A stretch of 64,000 nt of DNA from Phreatobacter oligotrophus (lineage in GTDB: Bacteria > Pseudomonadota > Alphaproteobacteria > Rhizobiales > Phreatobacteraceae), in NCBI RefSeq assembly GCF_003046185.1, contig NZ_PZZL01000002.1, forward strand, positions 310,001 through 374,000, read 5' to 3'. Below the pieces are notes generated by a model. It did not search any database. It worked only from the letters and a program-made list of their open reading frames with translations, and was not told where the DNA came from. Positions within the stretch are counted from its first letter, which is position 1. Each line of letters opens with the position of its first letter. A program made the position numbers and the translations under genes. Positions 55,683 through 63,917 of the stretch are shown here, in pieces.

Positions 55683-56674
55683 GCGCGCCCGCAAGCCCGG
55701 GCGCGGGCGCCCCGTCGCGCCGCCTGTGGTGGATCCTCGGCTGGTGCGTCCTCGCCGCCATCACGGCCGTCGGCGCCTATGCCCTGCCCTGGGCGGATGT
55801 GCTGGCCGCGCTCGCCGCCGCCAAATGGCACTGGGCGATCTTCGCCATCGTGGTGAGCCTCGCCGGCTGGCCCTTCTGGATCCTGCAATGGCAGTTGCTG
55901 GCCCCGAAGGCGCTGCGGCCGAGCTTCGGGCGGATGGCGCAGGTGACCGCGCTGAGCGGGGCAGCCAATACCTCGCTGCCGATGACCGGCGTCGTCGCCG
56001 CGGTCGGCTTCCTCATCGTGCGCGGACGGCTGCCGGCCTCCGCCGCGGCCTCCGTCTATGCCGGCGACCAGCTCGTCACCGGCATCGCCAAGGTCGGAAC
56101 GCTGGCGCTCGCATCGCTGCTGGTGCCGGCGCCCGACTGGATCCGCTCGGGGCTCCTCGGCCTTGCCGGTGTCGTCGCCGTCTTCACCGTGGCGCTGCTC
56201 GTCATCGCCCATGGCGGAGCCTGGGTCCGCGCCTTTGCCGCACAGCGCGGCCCGCGGCTGTCGCAGGCCCTCGGGCATTTCGCCGATTTCGTCGACCATC
56301 TCGAGCCGATGCGCCATCCGGGCCTCGGCCTCGCCGTGGTGGTGCTCGCCTTCGCCAAGTCGGGCATGGAGGTGCTGATGGTGATGACCGTGCAGGTCGC
56401 GGTCGGCATCCCGCCCTCGCTGCCGGCGGCGGTGCTGGTGGTGGCGGCCCTCGACCTTGCCACCATGGCGCCGGTCTCGCCCGGCCATCTCGGCGTCTTC
56501 GAGGCGACGGTGATCCTCTGCTACCAGTATCTCGGTGTGCCGCTGCCCCTGGCGACCGCCGCGGCGCTCGTCCAGCACGGCGTCGTCTTCCTCGCCTCGC
56601 TGGTCAGCCTTGCCTATCTCGGCTGGGCCCTGCCGCGTGACGAGCGCGGCGAACGGCGGCTCGACAGCCCTTAA
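55679..56674 (+). CDS. LPG-synthase-type (UPF0104) membrane protein, candidate lipid flippase
   Basis: 331 residues with about eight membrane helices. Family features: AQVTALSGAANTSLPMTGVVAAVGFL and AALDLATMAPVSPGHLGVFEATVIL (conserved PG.LG..E). This is the membrane half of MprF/lysylphosphatidylglycerol synthase, without the synthase part; such proteins are thought to flip lipids. Coupled to the deacetylase gene by ATGA. Its stop and that of the convergent glycosyltransferase share TTAA. Confidence 0.85.
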   Translation: MSAPASPGAGAPSRRLWWILGWCVLAAITAVGAYALPWADVLAALAAAKWHWAIFAIVVSLAGWPFWILQWQLLAPKALRPSFGRMAQVTALSGAANTSLPMTGVVAAVGFLIVRGRLPASAAASVYAGDQLVTGIAKVGTLALASLLVPAPDWIRSGLLGLAGVVAVFTVALLVIAHGGAWVRAFAAQRGPRLSQALGHFADFVDHLEPMRHPGLGLAVVVLAFAKSGMEVLMVMTVQVAVGIPPSLPAAVLVVAALDLATMAPVSPGHLGVFEATVILCYQYLGVPLPLATAAALVQHGVVFLASLVSLAYLGWALPRDERGERRLDSP

Positions 56675-57777
56675 GCGACCGCGGCCATGGCCGCCCGGTA
56701 TTCGTCCTCGTAGCGCGGCGCGACATCCGCCCAGTCGACGCCGGCCGGGGGCGTGATCGACGCCCGCACCAGCGACTGCCGCAGATCCGGCTCCACCACC
56801 AGCCGGCGGATGGCGGCGGCGAGGGCCGCGTCGTCCTCGACCAGCAGCGCGTCATGGCCCTCGACGAGGAAGTCGCGCGCGCCGGACTGCGCCATGGTGA
56901 CGACCGGCAGGCCGGCCGCGCGAGCCTCCAGCGCGGCGATGCCGAAGGCCTCAAGCCGCGAGGCCAGCAGGAACAGGTCCGCGGCGTGGAGCCGGTCGCG
57001 AATCGCATCGCGCTCCTCGCGACCGGCGAGGATGATGCGGTCCGCCATCCCCGCCCGGGCGATGATGCCGGCAATGGCGCGGCGCTCGTCGCCGTCGCCG
57101 ACGATGGTGAGCCGCGCCGCCGTGGGCGGCAGGTCCTTCACCGCCTCGGCGAAGGCGCGCACCAGCCAGCGCGCGCGCTTGCGCTTCTGCAGGCGCGTCA
57201 CGGAGACGAATTCGACGGTGTCGCGGATCGGGCGGTCATCGGCGGGCCGACGCCACCAGGCGAGATCGATGCCGTTAGGGATGGCCGCAACAACGCGGTC
57301 CTTGAGCAGCGGCCGGAGTGCCGCGCCGGCCACGGTCGAGACTGCGGTGAAGCGCACCGCCGAGCGGGCATAGCCATGCAGCGCGTCGAGCAGAAGCAAC
57401 GGCAGGTCGTAGTATTTCAGCACGGAGTGGAAGGTCGCGACCGCCGGAATGCGGCGGCGGATGCAGTGCTGGACCGCATGGTGGGCGATGGGGGCGACAT
57501 TGCCGCAATGGACATGGACGACGTCGTAGCCGCCGCCGTCGATGGCCGCGCGCAGGGCGGCGAAGACGTCGGGCGTCACGGCGATGCCGAATCCGGGCAG
57601 GCGGAAGCCGGGCAGGCGCTCGACGGGGATGCCGTCCACCTCCGGTTCGCCGGGCACGCCGCAGATCACCCGGACCTCGTGGCCCCGCGCCATCAGCGCC
57701 AGGGCGAGGTCGCGCATCTGCAATTCGATGCCGCCGAGGCGGGGCACGAACCAGTCGCTGACGAGGGCAATCTTCAC
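56671..57777 (-). CDS. GT4-family (GT-B) glycosyltransferase
   Basis: 368 residues in two Rossmann halves. N-terminal VSDWFVPRLGGIELQMRDLALAL, central VSVTRLQKRKRARWLVRAFAE and VGDGDERRAIAGI, C-terminal donor-binding ASRLEAFGIAALEARAAGLPVV with the E-x7-E pattern (Glu in EAFGIAALE). It is similar in layout to phosphatidylinositol mannosyltransferase PimA and many other GT4 enzymes. Its place beside inositol-lipid genes makes a lipid acceptor likely; the donor sugar is unknown. Confidence 0.88.
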   Translation of the reverse strand: MKIALVSDWFVPRLGGIELQMRDLALALMARGHEVRVICGVPGEPEVDGIPVERLPGFRLPGFGIAVTPDVFAALRAAIDGGGYDVVHVHCGNVAPIAHHAVQHCIRRRIPAVATFHSVLKYYDLPLLLLDALHGYARSAVRFTAVSTVAGAALRPLLKDRVVAAIPNGIDLAWWRRPADDRPIRDTVEFVSVTRLQKRKRARWLVRAFAEAVKDLPPTAARLTIVGDGDERRAIAGIIARAGMADRIILAGREERDAIRDRLHAADLFLLASRLEAFGIAALEARAAGLPVVTMAQSGARDFLVEGHDALLVEDDAALAAAIRRLVVEPDLRQSLVRASITPPAGVDWADVAPRYEDEYRAAMAAVA

Positions 57778-57813
57778 GGCAGTCCTTTCGCGCGAACCGG
57801 GGGTCCGCGGCGG

Positions 57814-58788
57814 TCACGCATAGCCGCGTTCGCGGAACCATGTCCACGCATCGCGGATGGCCTCTTCCGCCGGCCGTGGCCGGTAGCCGATCTCGGCCAT
57901 GGCGCGGGCGCTGGTGAAGTGATGCGGGCGGCAGGCCGCATCCGCGGCGGCGGAATTGACCACCGGCTCGCGGCCGGTGAGCGCCGCCATCGCATCGCCG
58001 GCAAGGCCCGCCATGCGCACGAGAGGCTCCGGCGCGGTCACGACATGGGGGTTGCGACCGGCGACCCGCCGCATCAGGCGGCAGGCCTCGGCATAGGTCA
58101 TCGCCTCGCCGGAGAGGATGTAGCGGTCGGAGGGCGGGCGCGCCGGGGCGCAGGCGAGATCGAGGAGCGTCGCGGCGACGGCGCCGGCATGGCAGAAGTC
58201 GTTGCCGCCGGGCGGGGCGATGCCGAAGGGGCCGCGCACCGCCGCCAGCAGCATCCGGCCGGAGGACGGTTTCCAGTCCCAGGGGCCGATGAGATAGGCC
58301 GGATGAACGATGACGGCGTCGAGCCCCAGCGCCATTTCGGCGGCGACCACGGCCTCGGCGCGGCGCTTGGAAGCGGCATAAGTGGTATCACGGGCACGCT
58401 CCGTCGGAGCGGCCTCATCGCCCGGATCGTCGGGGGTGCCCCAGCGCAGCGTATCGACTGTCGATACGAAGACGAGCCTTTGTCCACCGGTCCGGCAGGC
58501 CCTCGCCAGCCGCTCGGTGGCCAGCACATTGTCGCGCTCGAACGCCGCGCCATCGCCGCGGCCGATGCCGACACGGGCGGCGCAATGGATCACCGCCGAG
58601 ACATTTTCCAGCACTCTTTCAATATCTTGCGTGGCGATATCGGCAATGATGGGGTCGCCGGAAAGGCCTTCGAGCGCGGCGAGAGAGGCCGCGCTCCTCA
58701 CCCAAGCGCGGGCGGGGAGATCACGCGCCGTCGCGGCGCGCAACACGCTGTTACCAAGGAGACCGGCCGCGCCGGTGACGAGGAGCAC
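57814..58788 (-). CDS. NAD-dependent epimerase/dehydratase (extended SDR), CerR-like candidate
   Basis: 324 residues. Cofactor motif LLVTGAAGLLGNSVLRAA at the N terminus, catalytic Thr/Ser near VFVSTVDTLRWG and the Tyr-Lys pair in YAASKRRAE. Either a sugar-nucleotide epimerase/dehydratase for the glycosyltransferases or a lipid reductase: CerR of Caulobacter, which reduces ketosphingoid intermediates, belongs to the same superfamily. Sequence alone does not decide. It lies 36 bases upstream of the GT4 gene on the same strand, so they are probably one operon, divergent from ino1. Confidence 0.82.
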   Translation of the reverse strand: MLLVTGAAGLLGNSVLRAATARDLPARAWVRSAASLAALEGLSGDPIIADIATQDIERVLENVSAVIHCAARVGIGRGDGAAFERDNVLATERLARACRTGGQRLVFVSTVDTLRWGTPDDPGDEAAPTERARDTTYAASKRRAEAVVAAEMALGLDAVIVHPAYLIGPWDWKPSSGRMLLAAVRGPFGIAPPGGNDFCHAGAVAATLLDLACAPARPPSDRYILSGEAMTYAEACRLMRRVAGRNPHVVTAPEPLVRMAGLAGDAMAALTGREPVVNSAAADAACRPHHFTSARAMAEIGYRPRPAEEAIRDAWTWFRERGYA

Positions 58789-58873
58789 GGCAGGACTTCA
58801 AATGACGAGACAATGAAGTATAAGGGGCGCCGCGCAGCCGGCGACATTCGGCCACAGCGCCTGGAGATGTTTC

Positions 58874-59953
58874 GTGTCACGGTCTGCCATTCGTGTTGCC
58901 ATCGTCGGTGTCGGCAATTGCGCCGCGTCCTTCGTCCAGGGTCTGCACTACTACAAGGACGCCAAGCCGGGTGAGTCGATCCCGGGCCTCATGAATGTCG
59001 AGGTCGGCCCCTACCATATCCGCGACGTCGAGATCGTCGCCGCCTTCGATATTGACGGGCGCAAGGTCGGCCAGGACGTGGCCGATGCGATCCTCTCGAA
59101 GCCGAACAACACGATCCAGTTCGCCAAGGTGCCGCCCACCGGCGTGACGGTTCAGCGCGGCCCGACCCTCGACGGCATCGGCAAGCACCTCGTCGGCGTC
59201 GTCACCGAATCGAAGGCCGAGCCGGTCGACGTCACCGCGGTGCTGAAGGCGGCCCGCGCCGAGGTCATCATCTGCTACCTGCCGGTGGGCTCGCAGAAGG
59301 CCTGCGAGTTCTACGCCGAGCGCGCGCTGGAGGCCGGCTGCGGCTTCATCAACTGCGTGCCGGTCTTCATCGCCTCGAACCCGGAATGGGCGAAGCGCTT
59401 CACCGACAAGGGCCTGCCCATCGTCGGCGACGACATCAAGAGCCAGGTCGGCGCCACCATCGTTCATCGCGTCCTCGCCCGCCTCTACGAGGACCGCGGC
59501 GTGAAGATCGACCGGACCTACCAGCTCAATTTCGGCGGCAACACCGACTTCCTCAACATGCTGGAGCGCGAGCGCCTGACGTCGAAGAAGAAGTCGAAGA
59601 CCCAGGCCGTCTCCAGCCAGATCGACGTGCCGATCGCCGCCGAGAACATCCATATCGGGCCGAGCGACTTCGTGCCGTTCCTCGACGACCGCAAGATGGC
59701 CTATATCCGCCTTGAGGGCACCGGCTTCGGCGGCGTGCCGCTGAACATGGAGCTCAAGCTTGAGGTCTGGGACAGCCCCAACTCCGCCGGCGTGGTGATC
59801 GACGCCGTGCGCTGTTGCCGACTCGCCCTCGACCGCAAGGTCGGCGGCCCCATCGGCGGCCCGTCGAGCTACTTCATGAAGTCGCCGCCCAAGCAGTACA
59901 CCGACCTGGAAGCGCGCGACCGGACCATCGCCTTCATCGAGGGGCGCGGCTGA
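58874..59953 (+). CDS. ino1: Inositol-3-phosphate synthase (actinobacterial/bacterial type)
   Basis: Converts glucose 6-phosphate to 1L-myo-inositol 3-phosphate using NAD+. 359 residues. NAD-binding [19 protein letters not shown], then [11 protein letters not shown], active-site [20 protein letters not shown] and [11 protein letters not shown], the signature [13 protein letters not shown] and the Lys-rich [10 protein letters not shown]. Length and motifs match bacterial (mycobacterial-like) rather than the longer eukaryotic enzymes. GTG start with GGAGA upstream. De novo inositol synthesis is uncommon in Proteobacteria and is the key clue to the function of this gene block. Confidence 0.93.
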   Translation: MSRSAIRVAIVGVGNCAASFVQGLHYYKDAKPGESIPGLMNVEVGPYHIRDVEIVAAFDIDGRKVGQDVADAILSKPNNTIQFAKVPPTGVTVQRGPTLDGIGKHLVGVVTESKAEPVDVTAVLKAARAEVIICYLPVGSQKACEFYAERALEAGCGFINCVPVFIASNPEWAKRFTDKGLPIVGDDIKSQVGATIVHRVLARLYEDRGVKIDRTYQLNFGGNTDFLNMLERERLTSKKKSKTQAVSSQIDVPIAAENIHIGPSDFVPFLDDRKMAYIRLEGTGFGGVPLNMELKLEVWDSPNSAGVVIDAVRCCRLALDRKVGGPIGGPSSYFMKSPPKQYTDLEARDRTIAFIEGRG

Positions 59954-60005
59954 TCGCCCCCGGCGGTTCAGCCCCGGCCCGACCGGAGACCGGGACACCC
60001 GGCCC

Positions 60006-60722
60006 ATGCTGATCGCCCGCCGCCTCGCCAAGGCGCATATGGGACGGCCGACGGTGCGCGGCGTCGACCTCGCCTTGCGTCGCGGCGAGGTCGTCGGCCT
60101 GCTCGGGCCGAACGGCGCCGGCAAGACCACCACCTTCTCGATGATCGCGGGCATGCAGGTGCCCGATTCCGGCGTCGTCATGCTCGACGACAAGAACATC
60201 ACGCGGCTGCCGCTGTTCATGCGCGCCCGGCTCGGCCTCGGCTACCTGCCGCAGGAGGCGTCGATCTTCCGCGGCGCCTCGGTCGAGGAGAACATCCTCA
60301 TCGTGCTGGAATCGGTCATCGCCGAGCGGCGGGCGCTGAAGGCGCGGCTGGACGAGTTGCTCGACGAATTCGGCATCACCCATGTGCGCCGCTCCAAGGC
60401 CGGGGCGCTGTCGGGCGGCGAGCGCCGGCGGCTTGAAATCGCCCGCACCCTGGCAAGCGATCCCTCCTTCATCCTGCTCGACGAGCCCTTCGCCGGTGTC
60501 GACCCGATCGCCGTGACCGAGGTGCGCCTGCTGGTGCGCAAGCTCGCCGGACGCGGCATCGGCGTGCTCATCACCGACCACAATGTGCGGGAGACGCTGA
60601 GCCTCGTCGATCGCGCCTATATTCTCGACGGCGGGCTCATCCTCGCCTCCGGTGCGGTGGATCGCATCGTCGCCGACCCGCGGGTGCGGGCCGTGTATCT
60701 CGGTGCCGATTTCGTGCTCTGA
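60006..60722 (+). CDS. lptB: ABC transporter ATPase, LptB-like
   Basis: 238 residues with Walker A GPNGAGKTT, Q-loop LGYLPQEASIFRG, signature ALSGGERRRLEIARTLA, Walker B FILLDEPFAGVDPIAV and H-loop LITDHNVRET; the FAGVDPI and TDHNVRE segments are LptB hallmarks. LptB drives lipopolysaccharide export with LptF/LptG. In alphaproteobacteria the usual gene sits with lptA/lptC and rpoN, which are absent here. Located 52 bases after ino1 and 2 kb from LptF/LptG-like genes, it may be a paralogue serving another lipid. The symbol marks the family only. Confidence 0.85.
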   Translation: MLIARRLAKAHMGRPTVRGVDLALRRGEVVGLLGPNGAGKTTTFSMIAGMQVPDSGVVMLDDKNITRLPLFMRARLGLGYLPQEASIFRGASVEENILIVLESVIAERRALKARLDELLDEFGITHVRRSKAGALSGGERRRLEIARTLASDPSFILLDEPFAGVDPIAVTEVRLLVRKLAGRGIGVLITDHNVRETLSLVDRAYILDGGLILASGAVDRIVADPRVRAVYLGADFVL

Positions 60723-60865
60723 TCCCGTGTTCCCGGCGCAACAGGCGCCTGCGATCACGAGGCCGGCGCGAGTTCACCATGCCCGCGCAACAGTTGCGCC
60801 GCGATTGCGACAAGCTTCGTTAATCATGTTGCTTTACGTTTCGATCCTCAACGAGGTTCCGCGTG

Positions 60866-60946
60866 ATGCAACTCTTCGATGGACTTGGCGTCGCCGTGGC
60901 GCTCGCCTGCGGCCTTCTGGCGATGCGGGTCATTGCGGGAGCCTGA
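60866..60946 (+). CDS. Possible 26-residue single-helix membrane microprotein
   Basis: ATG preceded by ACGAGG at a good distance. The product is almost entirely one hydrophobic helix (LGVAVALACGLLAMRVIAGA). It lies between lptB and the convergent pgpA gene in a stretch that is otherwise non-coding and less GC-rich. The short size makes chance likely; conservation would be needed to confirm it. Confidence 0.35.
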   Translation: MQLFDGLGVAVALACGLLAMRVIAGA

Positions 60947-60953
60947 CCCTTCG

Positions 60954-61460
60954 TCAGAACCCGCCCCAGACCACCACACCCGTCACCAGCGCCGCCGCGT
61001 AGATCGCCGCGACCGCATCGTCCAGCATGATGCCGAGCCCGCCTGCGACCTGGCGGTCGATGAGGCCGATGGGCCAGGGCTTCACGATATCGAAGAAGCG
61101 GAAGGCGACGAAGCCGGCGGCGAGCGCCGACCAGCCCGCAGGCGTCAGCACCACCACAGCCGCCATCGCCCAGGTCTCGTCATAGACGATGGCGCCGTGG
61201 TCATGGACGCCGGCGCGCTGCGCGGTGAGACCGCAGGCCCAGACGCCGAGGACGAAGCCGAGGGCGACGAGGACCAGGGCGGCCGGCAACGGCAGCTGCT
61301 GCAGCGCGATGCCGAGCGGCAGGCCGGCCAGGGCCCCGAAGGTCCCCGGCGCCACCGGCGCAAGGCCGGCGCCGCCGACCAGCGCGATGAGGCTCGCCGG
61401 ATGGCCCCTCATGAAGGCGCCATCGACGGCCACGCCGCCCTCGTCCTCACCCGCCGCCAT
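60954..61460 (-). CDS. pgpA: Phosphatidylglycerophosphatase A
   Basis: 168 residues with about four helices. Family motifs: GGAGLAPVAPGTFGALAG, then DHGAIVYDETWAMA, FRFFDIVKPWPIGLIDRQ and GGLGIMLDDAVAA, with acidic metal ligands in YDE and LDD. PgpA dephosphorylates phosphatidylglycerophosphate. Here it starts on the last base of the GNAT-like gene's stop (TGATG), so the two are translationally coupled. In an inositol-lipid setting it could instead dephosphorylate phosphatidylinositol phosphate; this is an inference from location. Confidence 0.9.
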   Translation of the reverse strand: MAAGEDEGGVAVDGAFMRGHPASLIALVGGAGLAPVAPGTFGALAGLPLGIALQQLPLPAALVLVALGFVLGVWACGLTAQRAGVHDHGAIVYDETWAMAAVVVLTPAGWSALAAGFVAFRFFDIVKPWPIGLIDRQVAGGLGIMLDDAVAAIYAAALVTGVVVWGGF

Positions 61461-62593
61461 CAGGCCGTTTCCGCCGGCACGGGATCAGCATAGACGCGGT
61501 AGCGCTTGGAGATGGTGCCGCCGGCGCTCTCGATGATGCGGCGCATGCGGGTGTTGTCGTCGAGGATCCAGCTCATCTCGATGTCGCCGCGGATCGGATT
61601 GGCGGCGATCAGGCTGGCAATGGCGACGATGGGCAGGCTGGCGCCGAGCAGCGTGTCGCGCAGGTCCGCCCGCACCCCCAGCAGCGTGACGCGGCCGGAG
61701 GCGAAGTCATGGGTGAAGATGCGCCAGAGCAGCCGCGCCCAGTTGAACGGCAGGAGCTTGCCGCCGAAGCCACGCACCAGTTCGAGGGCGTTGGGCATGG
61801 CGAAGGTGAAGGCGGCCGGCTTGCCCTCCACCTCCAGGAAGACGGCATAGGTGGGCTTGAGGATCGGCCAGATGATCTTCAGCAGCGCCGCGAGTTCGGC
61901 GGAGGCGATGGGGATGAAGCCCCAATTGTCCTTCCACGAGGCGTTGAACAGGTCGGTCATGATGACCGCCTCGCGGTCGAGGTTCTTCATGTCGAGGTGG
62001 CGCACCGTGACGCGGCTCTGCTTGGCGAGCCGGGCGACGCGCGTGCCCGTCCATTGCGCCCCGATTTCGGCGGAGACCGAATAGGCGAGGAAGTCCTTGA
62101 TGGGAACGAGGCCCGCCGCCTCGACGAGGGCGCCGAGATAAGGCGGATGCCAGGGCATCAGCACCATCTCGCCCTGGGCCTGGCCCTCGATCTGGGTGCC
62201 AACCTCCTCGTTGATGGAGAAGCTGAACGGGCCTTCCAGGCGATGCCGGCCGCGGGCGGCGTGCCAGGCGCGGGCGGCGGCGATGAGGGCGGCGACGACC
62301 GCCGGATCATCGACCGCGTCGAGGCAGCCGAAATGGCCGATATGGGCGCGGTCGGGCGGGGTCAGCCGGTCGAACTGGGCGGAAATGCGCCCGAGCGGCC
62401 GGCCGGCCTCGTCGGAGGCGATGAAAAAGGCCGCCTCGCCATGGGTGAAGAAGGGGGCGTAGCGCGGATCCAGCAACTGCGCCCGCTCGAAATCGAGCGG
62501 GGGCTGAAATCCGGGCATGCCCGCATAGAGTTGTCGCGGGATGCGGATGAACCGTCTAAAATCCCGCCGTGACCTTGCTTCAGCGATCTGCAA
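61460..62593 (-). CDS. GNAT-fold N-acyltransferase-like protein, possible ceramide synthase relative
   Basis: About 377 residues from a TTG start (62593, GGGACGAAG upstream); the next in-frame ATG is 25 codons later and would cut into the conserved start. The N-terminal (DFRRFIRIPRQLYAGMPGFQPP) and central segments (GPFSFSINEEVGTQIEG, MVLMPWHPPYLGALVEAAG, FNASWKDNWGFIPI) are typical of a broadly conserved alphaproteobacterial family with GNAT fold. From memory, bacterial ceramide synthase (bCerS, Caulobacter) is a GNAT-type acyltransferase of similar size; I cannot verify orthology. Overlap with pgpA points to lipid work. Confidence 0.65.
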   Translation of the reverse strand: MQIAEARSRRDFRRFIRIPRQLYAGMPGFQPPLDFERAQLLDPRYAPFFTHGEAAFFIASDEAGRPLGRISAQFDRLTPPDRAHIGHFGCLDAVDDPAVVAALIAAARAWHAARGRHRLEGPFSFSINEEVGTQIEGQAQGEMVLMPWHPPYLGALVEAAGLVPIKDFLAYSVSAEIGAQWTGTRVARLAKQSRVTVRHLDMKNLDREAVIMTDLFNASWKDNWGFIPIASAELAALLKIIWPILKPTYAVFLEVEGKPAAFTFAMPNALELVRGFGGKLLPFNWARLLWRIFTHDFASGRVTLLGVRADLRDTLLGASLPIVAIASLIAANPIRGDIEMSWILDDNTRMRRIIESAGGTISKRYRVYADPVPAETA

Positions 62594-62699
62594 CCGACTT
62601 CGTCCCTTCAGGGCGCCCGAGCCTACCGCCTCTCAGCCTGCGCGTCGGTCCCGTTCTCTACACGGCCGACCCCCGTCAGGCCAGCCGGGGACCTTACGT

Positions 62700-63917
62700 G
62701 TGAACACGGTCTGGGCCCTCCGCCGCCGGCTCGTCTCGCATCTCGATCTCGGCAGCCGCAGCCGCCGGTTTCCGAGCCAGCAGGCGCGGCGAATCCGTCG
62801 CGACGTGGCGCTGCAGGTGGCGCTGGTGCTGCTGCTCATCGAGAGCATCTTCGTCGCCGAGCAGCTGATTTCCGGCCTCCTGGAGGAGGTGCTTAAGATT
62901 CGCGCCTCGCTCGGCCAGACGCTGGCAATGATGGCGGCGATGCTGCCGCAGGTCTTCGAACTCGCCCTGCCCACCGCCATCCTCATCGCCGTCTATCGCG
63001 TCTCGCTCGGCCTGCGCGAGGACCGCGAGTTCCTGATGCTGTCGAGCCTCGGCATCCCGCCGCACGGCCTCATCAGGCTGGTCATCCGCATCGGCCTGGT
63101 GGCGCAGATCGCCGCCCTGCTGGTGGGCGGGATCCTCGACCCGCTGTCGCGCTATGCCTTCCGCCTCGTGATGTTCTCGGCGCAGTACCACTCGCTGACC
63201 GGCGGCACCGTCACGGCCAACCGGCTGTTCGAGACGCGGGTCGGCACGGTGGTGGTGGCGCCGCGGTCGGACGGGGCGCCGACGCCGCGGCTCTTCGTGC
63301 GGCAGCCCAATCCGGACGGCACCGAGCGGGTGGTGGTGGCCAATGGCACGCGGCTCATCGGACCCGATCTCGAGGGGCGCGTGGCGCTCCACCTCTATGA
63401 TTTCGCCGTGGATGACTTCCCCGCCCCGCCTCCCGGGGGCGCGACGATGACCGGCGCGCGCGTGCCGGTCGCTCCTGTCTCCTCGCTGCGCGGATCCTCC
63501 ACCCAGCAAAGCCTCATCCTCGACGATGTCGTGCCGTTCGATCCGCGCGGCCGCAACATTGCCGAGCTCACCCTGCCCGAACTGGCTGCCGGGGCGGTGG
63601 AGCGCACGGGCGAGCGGCTCGAACTTGCCAAGCGCATCGGCCGCAGCTTGCTCTGTCTGCTGGCGCCGCTCATCGCCCTGCTGGCCCTGTCCTTCACCAC
63701 GCGGGCGAACCAGGCCTTCGTGCTGCCCCTGGCCTGCGCCGGGCTGATGGCGACGGAGATCGCCGGCACCTCGGTGCTGGCCGGCGTGCTGTCGGCCGGC
63801 CTCGTGCCGGTGCTGGCGCTGGTGATCGGCGGCGGCATCGTGATCGGCGCGGGCCTGATCCTCGCCGTGGCGCTGCGCTCCTCCGCCGTGGCGCGACCGG
63901 GGCTCGGCCGGTCGTGA
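62700..63917 (+). CDS. lptF: LptF/LptG-family (YjgP/YjgQ) permease
   Basis: 405 residues: N-terminal helices (VALQVALVLLLIESIFVAEQ), the coupling segment LREDREFLMLSSLGIPPHGL that contacts LptB, a periplasmic beta-jellyroll domain (about 160-300) and three C-terminal helices. GTG start with GGGGA upstream; its stop overlaps the next permease by GTGA. The first membrane helix differs from the canonical LptF N terminus, so it could be a paralogue dedicated to another lipid. It diverges from the GNAT-like gene across 106 bases. Confidence 0.85.
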   Translation: MNTVWALRRRLVSHLDLGSRSRRFPSQQARRIRRDVALQVALVLLLIESIFVAEQLISGLLEEVLKIRASLGQTLAMMAAMLPQVFELALPTAILIAVYRVSLGLREDREFLMLSSLGIPPHGLIRLVIRIGLVAQIAALLVGGILDPLSRYAFRLVMFSAQYHSLTGGTVTANRLFETRVGTVVVAPRSDGAPTPRLFVRQPNPDGTERVVVANGTRLIGPDLEGRVALHLYDFAVDDFPAPPPGGATMTGARVPVAPVSSLRGSSTQQSLILDDVVPFDPRGRNIAELTLPELAAGAVERTGERLELAKRIGRSLLCLLAPLIALLALSFTTRANQAFVLPLACAGLMATEIAGTSVLAGVLSAGLVPVLALVIGGGIVIGAGLILAVALRSSAVARPGLGRS

